Assembly: GCF_025352645.1 (NCBI RefSeq) | Contig: NZ_JANXSO010000138.1 | Location: forward strand, 1 to 48,718 | Direction: 5' to 3' | Length of the DNA stretch: 48,718 bases | Origin: Iodobacter sp. | Lineage (GTDB): Bacteria > Pseudomonadota > Gammaproteobacteria > Burkholderiales > Chitinibacteraceae | Shown here: piece by piece, positions 9,199 to 17,340 of the stretch | Numbering within the stretch: the stretch's first letter is position 1 | Layout: each line of letters starts with the position of its first letter | Translations under genes and position numbers: made by a program | Notes under the pieces: model-generated | Seen by the model: only the letters and a program-made list of their open reading frames with translations | Database searches by the model: none | What the model was told of the DNA's origin: nothing

Positions 9199-9339
9199 GT
9201 TAAAATCCTAGCAATCTGTAATTAAATAGCCCAGCAGCCTGTTAATACGATAAGCCACTTAGAGGTTTTTCGCAGAAAACAGACTTTTTTCGGCAGGCTG
9301 CCCGCATTTTCCGCCATCTTTCGGAATCCCCGCAAACTC

Positions 9340-10584
<1,245 letters not shown>

Positions 10585-10593
10585 ACATGGCTA

Positions 10594-10613
10594 GGGCACG
10601 GCAAGCCGTGCCC
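10594..10613. repeat. REP-like palindrome (GGGCACGGC arms)
   Basis: GGGCACGGC and GCCGTGCCC flank a two-base loop, followed by CCTAC. A related copy is at 43503-43522 and a partial one at 19209-19245. It lies between ftsY and the acetyltransferase gene. There is no T-run, so it is not an obvious terminator, though it may protect mRNA ends. Confidence 0.7.
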
Positions 10614-10637
10614 CTACAAATCACTGATCATCTGCTC

Positions 10638-11165
10638 ATGAATCCACATATTTCCTTTCGCACCGCCAGCCTTGCTGATAAGCAAAACTTGGCCGCGCTA
10701 ACGATTCAGGTATGGCTACATACCTATGCCACGGATGGGGTTCGTCATGATATTTCGGCTTATGTGCTGAGTGAATTTACCACCGAAAAATTCGCCGCAC
10801 AGATCAACAATCCACAGTATCGCCTGCTGATTGCGGAGAATAAGTGCCATCTTATCGCCTACGCCATGCTTGATTTGGCTACTAGCAATGCAGATTTACC
10901 TAGCGCCGAGCTAAAAACTTTTTATATCCAAGAAACCTTTACCGGCCAAGGCATAGGTAAGCAGCTCTTGGCCTACGTAGAACGTAATCTCAATCAGCAG
11001 GCCTATTGGCTCAGCGTAAATAGCAACAATACCCGCGCCATTGCCTTTTATGTACACCAAGGTTTTGTTCAGCATGGTGTAACATATTTCGAGTTTGGCG
11101 GTAATCAGTACCAAAACAAGGTGCTGGTGAAGCATCTAAAAGCGGTAGATATCAAACATATGTAA
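10638..11165 (+). CDS. GNAT-family N-acetyltransferase
   Basis: A GCN5-related acetyltransferase of 175 residues from the ATG at 10638. The acetyl-CoA-binding motif A is visible as FYIQETFTGQGIGKQLLAYV, followed by LSVNSNNTRAIAFYVHQGF (motif B). The N-terminal TIQVWLHTYATDGVRHDIS is usual for one group of uncharacterised GNAT proteins; the substrate is unknown. The frame is open to an ATG at 10587, but that stretch is the REP palindrome, so the inner ATG is preferred. It sits between ftsY and ftsE in the same direction, an insertion in a gene pair that is often adjacent. Confidence 0.82.
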   Translation: MNPHISFRTASLADKQNLAALTIQVWLHTYATDGVRHDISAYVLSEFTTEKFAAQINNPQYRLLIAENKCHLIAYAMLDLATSNADLPSAELKTFYIQETFTGQGIGKQLLAYVERNLNQQAYWLSVNSNNTRAIAFYVHQGFVQHGVTYFEFGGNQYQNKVLVKHLKAVDIKHM

Positions 11166-11202
11166 GGGCATGCAGTGCCTTTACAGAGAAATAGGGCCTC
11201 TT

Positions 11203-11856
11203 ATGATCCAGTTCCAGCAAGTCAGTAAACGCTATCCTGGCGGCTTTGATGCCGTAAAGAATTTAAGCTTTGAGATTCCCAGCGGCGAGCTGGTGTTTTT
11301 AGCAGGCCATTCCGGTGCAGGTAAATCGACGCTATTAAAGCTGATTGCAGGAATAGAAAAGCCCAGTGGTGGCGTGGTGAACGTCAATGGCCAAAATATG
11401 GCGAAGATGAACCGCAGCTCCCTGCCCTATATCCGCCGCCATTTAGGATTGATATTTCAAGACCATAAAATTCTGTTTGATCGCACGGTATTAGATAACG
11501 TCAGCCTACCACTGGATATTATTGGCTTTAATCATAAAGAGGGCCGCCGCCGTGTTTTGGCCGCGCTCGATAAAGTAGGCCTCACCGGTAAGGAAAAGCT
11601 CAACCCCATTTCACTATCAGGTGGCGAGCAGCAGCGATTATGCATCGCCCGTGCCGTAGTGCATCGCCCCGCCATTTTGCTGGCCGATGAGCCAACCGCT
11701 AATTTAGATCGAGATTACGCTCACGATATTTTGGAGCTGTTTAAATCCTTTCACCAAGTGGGCGTCACCATTGTGATCTCTGCACACGATGAAACCCTGA
11801 TGGCAGATTATGGCCGCCGGATTTTACGTTTGAAAAACGGTCAATTTTCAGCCTGA
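11203..11856 (+). CDS. ftsE: cell division ATP-binding protein FtsE
   Basis: ABC-type ATPase that, with FtsX, drives septal wall hydrolysis by activating amidases through EnvC-type partners. From the ATG at 11203 it has 217 residues, the normal FtsE length. It shows MIQFQQVSKRYPGG at the start, Walker A GHSGAGKST, Q-loop LIFQDHKILFDRTVLDNV, signature LSGGEQQRLCIARA, Walker B ILLADEPTANLD and the H-switch SAHDETLM. An in-frame ATG at 11170 is rejected because AGGG lies about seven bases before 11203 and the family starts there. Six bases separate it from ftsX. Confidence 0.94.
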   Translation: MIQFQQVSKRYPGGFDAVKNLSFEIPSGELVFLAGHSGAGKSTLLKLIAGIEKPSGGVVNVNGQNMAKMNRSSLPYIRRHLGLIFQDHKILFDRTVLDNVSLPLDIIGFNHKEGRRRVLAALDKVGLTGKEKLNPISLSGGEQQRLCIARAVVHRPAILLADEPTANLDRDYAHDILELFKSFHQVGVTIVISAHDETLMADYGRRILRLKNGQFSA

Positions 11857-11862
11857 GGCGAT

Positions 11863-12765
11863 ATGAAACACTGGTTAAGACTTCATGGCCAATCACTGGC
11901 CCGCACTTTAGGCGCATTAGTTCGCCATCCTTTTTCAAGCGCACTTAATCTACTGGTGATTGGCATTACCGCCGCGCTGCCTTTGGCACTCTGGCTGATT
12001 ATTAGCAGCGTTTCCAGCGTAGCGAGTCAAATTCATATTGAGCCGCAAATTTCGATCTTTATGCGCGATTCCGCCACTAAAGAAGACCTGAGCATGCTCG
12101 CTGAGCAGTTAAAAAAAGACCCGCGCATCGCCAGCAGCCGGTTTATCTCCAAGGACGAAGCACTCAAAGAAATGCAGGCATCATCTGGAGCCGCCAATTT
12201 ATTAGCAGGCTTAAGCGAAAACCCACTGCCTGATGCCTTTATTTTAAGCAGCAAAGACGGCCAAGCCGCTAACCTAGAAGCCTTGCAAAAAGACTTGCTC
12301 AGCCGTCCTGGCGTGGATGAAGTTCAGCTTGATTCGGCATGGGCGCATCGCCTAGAAAGGCTCCTCGCCTTAGGCCAAACGCTATTTGAAGTGATTGCGG
12401 TTTTGCTTGCCACGGCCCTAACGCTGATTACCGGCAATGCAATTCGAATGCAAATCTTAACCCGCAAGGAAGAAATTGAGGTGGCGCGGCTAATTGGCGC
12501 AACCGATGCCTTTATTCGTCGACCATTTATCTACTTTGCCATGGTGCAAGGTTTGCTAGGCGGCTTGTTTGCTTGCGCAATTGTGGCGGGCATTTTGTCG
12601 CACCTAAACCCCGCGGTGCTTGATTTAGCCAACGCTTATGGGCAAAAATTTAGCTTATTGTCACCAGACTTTAGTACAGTCGCCATAGTATGTGGCCTAT
12701 GCACCCTGCTTACTTTTATCGGAGCATGGCTTGCGGTATGGCGACATCTGCGGCAATTTACCTAA
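11863..12765 (+). CDS. ftsX: cell division protein FtsX
   Basis: Membrane partner of FtsE, 300 residues. The first membrane segment is near 25-47, followed by the periplasmic domain (about 50-160, with PQISIFM and DPRIASSRFISKDEAL, the ECD fold region), then three further segments near 170-195, 220-245 and 265-290, with the typical cytoplasmic stretch MQILTRKEEIEVARLIGATDAFIRRPF. GAGGCGAT precedes the ATG. It forms an operon with ftsE. About 120 bp with no clear gene follow before the rpoH promoter. Confidence 0.93.
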   Translation: MKHWLRLHGQSLARTLGALVRHPFSSALNLLVIGITAALPLALWLIISSVSSVASQIHIEPQISIFMRDSATKEDLSMLAEQLKKDPRIASSRFISKDEALKEMQASSGAANLLAGLSENPLPDAFILSSKDGQAANLEALQKDLLSRPGVDEVQLDSAWAHRLERLLALGQTLFEVIAVLLATALTLITGNAIRMQILTRKEEIEVARLIGATDAFIRRPFIYFAMVQGLLGGLFACAIVAGILSHLNPAVLDLANAYGQKFSLLSPDFSTVAIVCGLCTLLTFIGAWLAVWRHLRQFT

Positions 12766-12889
12766 AAAACACAAGGCACAGCACGGGCTTATTAATTTAC
12801 GCTATGGTCCAGATAGGAAAAATTGCCGTGCCTCACCTCCCCATAATGTGATTGAATCAACTGACTGAATAAATGAACTTCGTCATATT

Positions 12890-12919
12890 TTGGCACTCTC
12901 ACGATACGAGTGCTAGAAT
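12890..12919 (+). promoter_or_regulatory. rpoH promoter overlapped by a CIRCE (HrcA) operator
   Basis: TTGGCACTC (12890-12898), nine bases, GAGTGCTAG (12908-12916): this differs from the CIRCE consensus TTAGCACTC-N9-GAGTGCTAA at one base in each arm. The same stretch forms a sigma-70 promoter with -35 TTGGCA (12890-12895), an 18-base spacer and -10 TAGAAT (12914-12919). The operator therefore fills the whole promoter, and HrcA bound here would exclude RNA polymerase. The initiation site is expected near 12926, the ribosome site AAGGAG is at 12937-12942, and rpoH starts at 12952. Confidence 0.85.
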
Positions 12920-12951
12920 CAACGAGCGTTTTTGCAAGGAGAGATTTAAAC

Positions 12952-13803
12952 ATGGCAGCTGCACTTACACTTCCCGTTCTATCTGGCGGCGACAGCATCG
13001 AGAGTTATATCCAGCGTGTAAATACGGTGCCTATGCTCTCACAGGAAGAGGAAATTAGCCTTGCTGAGCGCTTTCGCCAGGAGAATGATCTGGAGGCAGC
13101 CAAGCAGTTGGTAATGTCCCACCTGCGGGTCGTAGTATCGATTGCGCGCGGCTATTCTGGCTATGGCCTGCCACAGGCAGATCTTATCCAAGAAGGCAAT
13201 ATCGGCTTAATGAAAGCGGTAAAACGCTTTGAACCAGGCCGTGGCGTACGCTTGTTTTCTTTTGCCGTGCATTGGATTAAAGCTGAAATCCACGAATATG
13301 TGCTGCGTAACTGGCGCTTGGTGCGCGTTGCCACCACCAAGGCTCAACGCAAATTATTCTTTAATCTGCGCTCCATGAAGCCAGGCTTTGCCGCACTCAC
13401 TACCTCAGAAGCGCAAAAAATCGCTGATGATTTAGGGGTAAAACGCGAAGAAGTGCTAGAAATGGAAACGCGGATGAGCGGCCAAGATATCTCGCTGATC
13501 TCGGACGATAACGATGACGAAGGCTACGCGCCCATTGATTGGCTTGCCGATCACGACAGCGCCCCAGACGCCACTCTCGCCCGGCGCGCTACCGATAAGC
13601 TGCATACAAGCGGCCTGCAAATGGCACTGGCCAGCTTAGACGAGCGCAGCCGCCGGATTGTAGAAACACGCTGGCTGGCCGACGAAGGCTCGTCCTTAAC
13701 ACTGCATGACTTAGCTGCAGAATTTAATGTCTCAGCAGAGCGCATCCGCCAGATCGAGGCCAAAGCCCTCAGCAAAATGAAGCAGGCATTGTTGCCAGCA
13801 TAA
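12952..13803 (+). CDS. rpoH: heat-shock sigma factor sigma-32 (RpoH)
   Basis: Directs RNA polymerase to heat-shock promoters. From the ATG at 12952 it has 283 residues, the usual length. Region 1.2/2: ESYIQRVNTVPMLSQEEE, LIQEGNIGLMKAVKRFEP, FAVHWIKAEIHEYVLRNW. The RpoH box is present as QRKLFFNLRSMK (about 124-135). Region 4 ends in LHDLAAEFNVSAERIRQIEAK. An upstream in-frame ATG at 12910 lies inside the CIRCE operator and is rejected; AAGGAG stands before 12952. Control appears to be transcriptional through HrcA/CIRCE, and a strong terminator follows, so the gene is a single unit. Confidence 0.96.
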   Translation: MAAALTLPVLSGGDSIESYIQRVNTVPMLSQEEEISLAERFRQENDLEAAKQLVMSHLRVVVSIARGYSGYGLPQADLIQEGNIGLMKAVKRFEPGRGVRLFSFAVHWIKAEIHEYVLRNWRLVRVATTKAQRKLFFNLRSMKPGFAALTTSEAQKIADDLGVKREEVLEMETRMSGQDISLISDDNDDEGYAPIDWLADHDSAPDATLARRATDKLHTSGLQMALASLDERSRRIVETRWLADEGSSLTLHDLAAEFNVSAERIRQIEAKALSKMKQALLPA

Positions 13804-13807
13804 AAAA

Positions 13808-13832
13808 ACGGAGCCAACGGCTCCGTTTTTTT
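13808..13832 (+). terminator. rho-independent terminator after rpoH
   Basis: Stem ACGGAGCC / GGCTCCGT with loop AAC, followed by a run of seven T; preceded by seven A, so it can also work leftward for transcription coming from msrP. It begins immediately after the rpoH stop codon. Confidence 0.93.
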
Positions 13833-13860
13833 ATGCCTTCATATATTGGAATAAAACATA

Positions 13861-14011
13861 AAACCCAGATCTTGAACCACAGAGATCACAGAGGACACGG
13901 AGGACACGGAGGACACGGAGGAAAACCAGAAAAGGAGGTTGTACTGCATTTCAGTTCTTCTCCGTGGCTCTCCGTGTTTTCCTTTTCCTCCGTGGTTCAA
14001 GATTTGGGTTT
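13861..14011. repeat. palindromic element, family A, copy with internal 9-base repeats
   Basis: A 151-bp inverted repeat. Left end AAACCCAGATCTTGAACCAC, right end GTGGTTCAAGATTTGGGTTT. Inside the left arm the nonamer GGACACGGA is repeated three times in tandem. The arms are near-perfect at the outer 20 bases. It lies between the rpoH terminator and the msrP stop codon, where two transcripts converge. Confidence 0.88.
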
Positions 14012-14025
14012 AAATTCTCAACCTT

Positions 14026-14949
14026 TTAAAACAACTTCTTCAAATCCATTCCCTTATACATGCCCGCCACCTGCTCGCCATAACCATTAAACATCAGTGT
14101 TTTGCGTTTAAAGAATTCGCCAATTCGCCGCTCGGTGGCTTGGCTCCAGCGTGGGTGGTCTACTTCTGGGTTTACATTGGAATAAAAGCCATATTCATTT
14201 GGCCCCGCTTTATTCCATGAGGTTTGTGGTTGTTTTTCAGTCAAGCGGATTTTTACAATGGACTTAGCGCTTTTAAAGCCATATTTCCACGGCACCACCA
14301 CGCGAATTGGTGCGCCATTTTGATTAGGCAATACTTTGCCATATAAACCCACCGCCATAATGGTTAATGGATGCATCGCTTCATCAATCCGCAAGCCTTC
14401 GGTATAAGGCCAATCCAACACAGATCGTTGCACGCCTGGCATCTGCTCTTTATCCGCTAGCGAGATAAACTCAACATATTTAGCTTTAGAAGTGGGGCTC
14501 ACCCTCTTAAGTAACTCCGAAAGTGGGAAACCCACCCATGGAATCACCATCGACCAGCCTTCTACACAGCGCAAGCGGTAAATTCGCTCTTCCAGCGGGG
14601 CTATTTTTAAAAGCTCATCCATAGAAAAGGTGTGAGGCTTATCACACTCACCTTCAATCACGATATTCCATGGCCGTGTTTTTAACTTGCCCGCAGTTTG
14701 GGCAGGATCATCCTTACCCGTACCAAACTCATAGAAATTATTGTATTGAGTGATTTGCTCAAAGCTGTTTTTATCGTCTTTAACCGAAAGAGGGCTAGCC
14801 CGATAAACCAGCTCACCCGCCGCTTGCGCTGGCAAAGCCGCCGCCAAGCCCAAGGCCGCCACACCGGTCATCAGTTGGCGGCGGTTTAGCCAAAGCGCTT
14901 CAGGGGTGATTTCAGAACTTAAAATATGATCCACAGGACGAATGAGCAT
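14026..14949 (-). CDS. msrP: protein-methionine-sulfoxide reductase catalytic subunit MsrP (YedY)
   Basis: Periplasmic molybdopterin enzyme that reduces methionine sulfoxide in oxidised periplasmic proteins. It carries a Tat signal with twin arginines R23-R24 in NRRQLMTG and a hydrophobic stretch ending at AQA (about residue 43). The molybdenum ligand is C128 in [30 protein letters not shown] and [18 protein letters not shown] are family blocks. It has 307 residues, and AGGAGA precedes the ATG. MsrP normally receives electrons from the haem membrane protein MsrQ, encoded next to it; no msrQ is visible here on either side. A small membrane protein gene lies upstream on the same strand. Confidence 0.94.
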   Translation of the reverse strand: MLIRPVDHILSSEITPEALWLNRRQLMTGVAALGLAAALPAQAAGELVYRASPLSVKDDKNSFEQITQYNNFYEFGTGKDDPAQTAGKLKTRPWNIVIEGECDKPHTFSMDELLKIAPLEERIYRLRCVEGWSMVIPWVGFPLSELLKRVSPTSKAKYVEFISLADKEQMPGVQRSVLDWPYTEGLRIDEAMHPLTIMAVGLYGKVLPNQNGAPIRVVVPWKYGFKSAKSIVKIRLTEKQPQTSWNKAGPNEYGFYSNVNPEVDHPRWSQATERRIGEFFKRKTLMFNGYGEQVAGMYKGMDLKKLF

Positions 14950-15082
14950 GCTGTTCTCCTAAAACCTTTTAGTCGGGCAGAAGCACTATGGCTGACAGTA
15001 GTGCCAATAAATAACACTTTGCACCCTATTATCTGTGTAGGCCAGATCAGCCTGCTTTTATTCCCCTCCCAGCGCATCCATT

Positions 15083-15247
15083 TCAATACATGTGCAAAAA
15101 CAAGGCAATAGCAGCCCCAAGTAGTAAAACAATGGCGGCAATTCGCATGCTGCGGTCTATTTCTGTGCGCATTGACGGGCTAATCCGCTTCCAAAGGGCA
15201 TAGACCAGCAAGCCTAACAAACAGATATTTAATAATTTTTCTGTCAT
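15083..15247 (-). CDS. 54-residue membrane protein upstream of msrP, unrecognised
   Basis: A short leftward frame from ATG (15247) to TGA (15083-15085), 54 residues. It opens MTEKLLNICLLGLLVYALWK, has a central charged part with RISPSMRTEIDRSMR, and a second hydrophobic stretch IAAIVLLLGAAIALFLH near the end. That gives two membrane segments with a cytoplasmic-type basic link. Composition and codon use look real, but the ribosome site is poor. It has the same orientation as msrP, 133 bp upstream. The stretch just before the ATG (about 15252-15270) matches a Fur box at 12 of 19 positions. It is far too small to be MsrQ. No function is proposed. Confidence 0.6.
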   Translation of the reverse strand: MTEKLLNICLLGLLVYALWKRISPSMRTEIDRSMRIAAIVLLLGAAIALFLHMY

Positions 15248-15412
15248 AACTCGTAATGATTATTATTGCGTGAAAAATACACACTATTGCATATAAATGT
15301 TAAAGCTTTACTTTAAGTATTTAACTTTAACTCTTGCTTATAAAAGATAAAACAAGTGAAAAATGCACATCGGGTATTTTATCGCTAAGTGATTGTATCA
15401 AAAGAACAATTA

Positions 15413-15443
15413 AAAAACGGGCGCTTGTGCGCTCTTTTTTTTT
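15413..15443 (+). terminator. hairpin with T-run upstream of mraZ, possible sRNA or leader terminator
   Basis: AAAAAACGGGCGC, loop TTGT, GCGCTCTTTTTTTTT: a G+C stem of six pairs (one G-U) flanked by A and T runs, the form of an intrinsic terminator. No rightward gene lies upstream of it since rpoH, and the leftward small gene starts at 15247, so it would end either an unannotated rightward RNA beginning near 15345 or antisense read-through. It also contains the -35 of the proposed mraZ promoter. Confidence 0.55.
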
Positions 15444-15487
15444 ACTCTATAGTGGGAAGTAGTGGGTAAAAGTGGGTAAAAGTGTTG
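15425..15487 (+). promoter_or_regulatory. mraZ promoter and MraZ operator
   Basis: Possible sigma-70 promoter TTGTGC (15425-15430), 17 bases, TATAGT (15448-15453). Starting on the last base of the -10 are three direct TGGGN repeats spaced by ten bases: TGGGA (15453-15457), TGGGT (15463-15467), TGGGT (15473-15477), with a decayed fourth TGTTG (15483-15487). MraZ proteins are known to bind such TGGGN repeats and repress their own operon, so this is very probably the autoregulatory site of the division and wall cluster. Confidence 0.85.
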
Positions 15488-15517
15488 TTTTAATCCTTAC
15501 AAAACGGATAAATATAC

Positions 15518-15955
15518 ATGTTTGGCGGCGTAGCCTCAGTAAATCTCGATAGCAAAGGACGATTGGCAATCCCTGCCAGGCATCGTGACGTGCTCGGGAC
15601 ACACTGCGCTAATCGTTTGGTGATTACTGCCGAACCATCCGGCTGCTTGCTGCTTTACCCAGAACCTGATTGGTTGCCAGTACGTGACCAGCTTAATCGT
15701 CTTTCTGGCGCTCAGATGCCTATTCGCCGTTTTATCGTTGGCCATGCCGAAGAGATTGAACCGGATAGCGCTGGGCGCATTTTAATTCCCCCTCGTTTAC
15801 GCCAATTGGCTGGCTTAGACAAGGAAGTAGCCCTTGTGGGCATGGGTAATAAATTTGAGCTATGGGATGAAGCCCGTTGGGCGGCCCAAATCCAGGCTGT
15901 TATGGAGATCAATCCAGACGATCTGGCGAACCAAATGCAAGGCATTGTGCTTTGA
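15518..15955 (+). CDS. mraZ: transcriptional regulator MraZ
   Basis: First gene of the division and cell-wall cluster. It has 145 residues with two AbrB-like (SpoVT type) domains: MFGGVASVNLDSKGRLAIPARHRD at the start and PDSAGRILIPPRLRQLAGLDKEV in the second half. It forms a ring-shaped DNA-binding oligomer that represses its own promoter. CGGA precedes the ATG by nine bases. The operator is immediately upstream. The gap to rsmH (162 bp) is unusually long and is filled by a diverged duplicate of the rsmH start. Confidence 0.95.
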   Translation: MFGGVASVNLDSKGRLAIPARHRDVLGTHCANRLVITAEPSGCLLLYPEPDWLPVRDQLNRLSGAQMPIRRFIVGHAEEIEPDSAGRILIPPRLRQLAGLDKEVALVGMGNKFELWDEARWAAQIQAVMEINPDDLANQMQGIVL

Positions 15956-16013
15956 CACAGATATGTATCAGAGGCCATAAGGCTCTCAGCAACGCTATGC
16001 AGGACTTTGTGTT

Positions 16014-16121
16014 TTGACGCTTATTCACATCAGGGTCTTCTTTGATGAGATGGCGATAGATGGCTATTTAAATGGCCTCAAACAGATTTTCAACACCCCT
16101 ATGCAGGACTTTGTGCTTTGA
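16014..16121 (+). pseudogene. diverged duplicate of the rsmH 5' end, now a 35-codon leader ORF
   Basis: The 38 bases at 15995-16032 match 16099-16136 at 35 of 38 positions; each mismatch is T in the upstream and C in the downstream copy. The match includes the ribosome site, the TTG start and the first codons. Read from TTG 16014 it gives MTLIH, then V at 8 and D-E at 11-12, against MTLIH, V and E-E in RsmH. The frame ends with TGA at 16119-16121, overlapping the real rsmH TTG (16118). The copies are offset by 104 bases, so the leader is out of frame with RsmH and ends exactly at its start. Whether it is translated is not known. Confidence 0.75.
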
Positions 16122-17050
16122 CGCTTATCCACACCACCGTTTTATTAGAAGAAGCGGTGCACGCACTGGCTATCAAGCCAAATGGCACTTACGTTGACTG
16201 CACTTTTGGTCGCGGTGGCCATTCGCGCCTTATTTTATCCAAACTGGGCCCTGAAGGCCGTTTGATTGCTTTTGATAAAGATTTAATGGCGATTGCCGAG
16301 GCAGCAACCATTACAGACCCGCGCTTTACCATCGTTCACGAAGGCTTTGTAAATCTACAAAAAGAATTAAACCTACGTGGGATTGATGCGGTAGACGGCG
16401 TACTGATGGATTTAGGCGTGTCATCACCACAATTAGATGATGCAAGCCGTGGTTTTAGTTTTCGTTTTGACGCACCGCTCGATATGCGCATGGACACTAC
16501 ACGTGGCACTACGGCGGCCGAATGGCTGAACTTAGCCGATGAGAAAGAAATTGCAGAGGTAGTAAAAGACTATGGCGAAGAGCGGTTTGCTAAACAGGTT
16601 GCAGCAGCGATTGTTGCAAGTCGAGCGGGAAAACAGATTCTCACCACTGGGCAACTTTCCGAGATTGTTGCAACAGCCGTCAAGAGTCGCGAGCCGGGTC
16701 AGAACCCGGCGACACGTACCTTCCAAGCTATACGGATTTACATCAATCGCGAACTTGAGGAGCTTGCGCTAACCCTACCGCAAGCCTTGCAGCTGCTCAA
16801 TACTGGCGGGCGTTTCTCAGTGATTGCTTTTCATTCATTGGAAGACCGCATCGTTAAACGCTTTTTGCAAGACGCAGCACAAGGCGACAAGCTGCCATCG
16901 CGCCTGCCCGTGCGTGCCGCCGATATTGCCGAGCCACCGGTCAAAATCATAGGTAAGCCGATCCGTGCCAGCGACAAAGAAGTCAGCGATAACCCGCGCG
17001 CGCGCAGCGCTATTTTGCGTACGGCTGAGCGGACGGATATTGCGCTGTGA
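16118..17050 (+). CDS. rsmH: 16S rRNA (cytosine-1402 N4)-methyltransferase RsmH
   Basis: SAM-dependent methyltransferase (formerly MraW) acting on C1402 in the ribosomal P site. It has 310 residues. Starting at TTG, it shows [13 protein letters not shown], the SAM motif [72 protein letters not shown] and a C-terminal [18 protein letters not shown] is the only start matching the family beginning; AGGA lies about ten bases before it. The end overlaps ftsL (GTGA). Confidence 0.95.
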   Translation: MTLIHTTVLLEEAVHALAIKPNGTYVDCTFGRGGHSRLILSKLGPEGRLIAFDKDLMAIAEAATITDPRFTIVHEGFVNLQKELNLRGIDAVDGVLMDLGVSSPQLDDASRGFSFRFDAPLDMRMDTTRGTTAAEWLNLADEKEIAEVVKDYGEERFAKQVAAAIVASRAGKQILTTGQLSEIVATAVKSREPGQNPATRTFQAIRIYINRELEELALTLPQALQLLNTGGRFSVIAFHSLEDRIVKRFLQDAAQGDKLPSRLPVRAADIAEPPVKIIGKPIRASDKEVSDNPRARSAILRTAERTDIAL

Positions 17051-17340
17051 CCCGTTTAAACCTTTTTTTGCTCGCAATTTTAATTGTGTGCGCTTTGGCT
17101 CTCATTACCAGCCAACACAAGGCCCGCCGCTTTTATGGCGAGCTACAAAAAGAAGCGGTATTAAGCCGTAAATTAGACGTGGAATGGGGGCAATTGCAGC
17201 TTGAACAAAGCACTTGGGCCATGCATTCACGTATTGAAACTGAAGCGACACAAAAATTAAATATGCAAGTTCCAGGCCCTAACCGCACGCAAGTGATTTT
17301 ACCGCACGGCGAGCACGTTGCTAAACCGGTGTCGGAATGA
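17047..17340 (+). CDS. ftsL: cell division protein FtsL
   Basis: Small bitopic division protein of 97 residues. Membrane segment about residues 4-22, then a periplasmic leucine-zipper-like coiled coil ([19 protein letters not shown] through [12 protein letters not shown]). It forms a complex with FtsB and FtsQ and recruits FtsW/FtsI. The start is GTG, overlapping the rsmH stop by four bases, and the end overlaps the ftsI start (ATGA). It is recognised mainly by position, length and topology. Confidence 0.9.
   Translation: MTRLNLFLLAILIVCALALITSQHKARRFYGELQKEAVLSRKLDVEWGQLQLEQSTWAMHSRIETEATQKLNMQVPGPNRTQVILPHGEHVAKPVSE

Noticed and set aside
10587-10637. Longer acetyltransferase starting at 10587
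   Set aside because: The extension is the REP-like palindrome read as protein; the conserved GNAT sequence begins at 10638.
12910-12951. Longer RpoH starting at ATG 12910
   Set aside because: That codon lies inside the CIRCE operator and -10, upstream of the likely transcription start; AAGGAG stands before 12952.
13890-13921. Three tandem nonamers (GGACACGGA) as a CRISPR or iteron array
   Set aside because: They are directly adjacent with no spacers and lie inside the left arm of a family-A palindrome; no cas or replication gene is near.
15453-15487. TGGGT repeats as replication iterons
   Set aside because: Spacing and position directly before mraZ match the known MraZ operator, and no rep gene is present.
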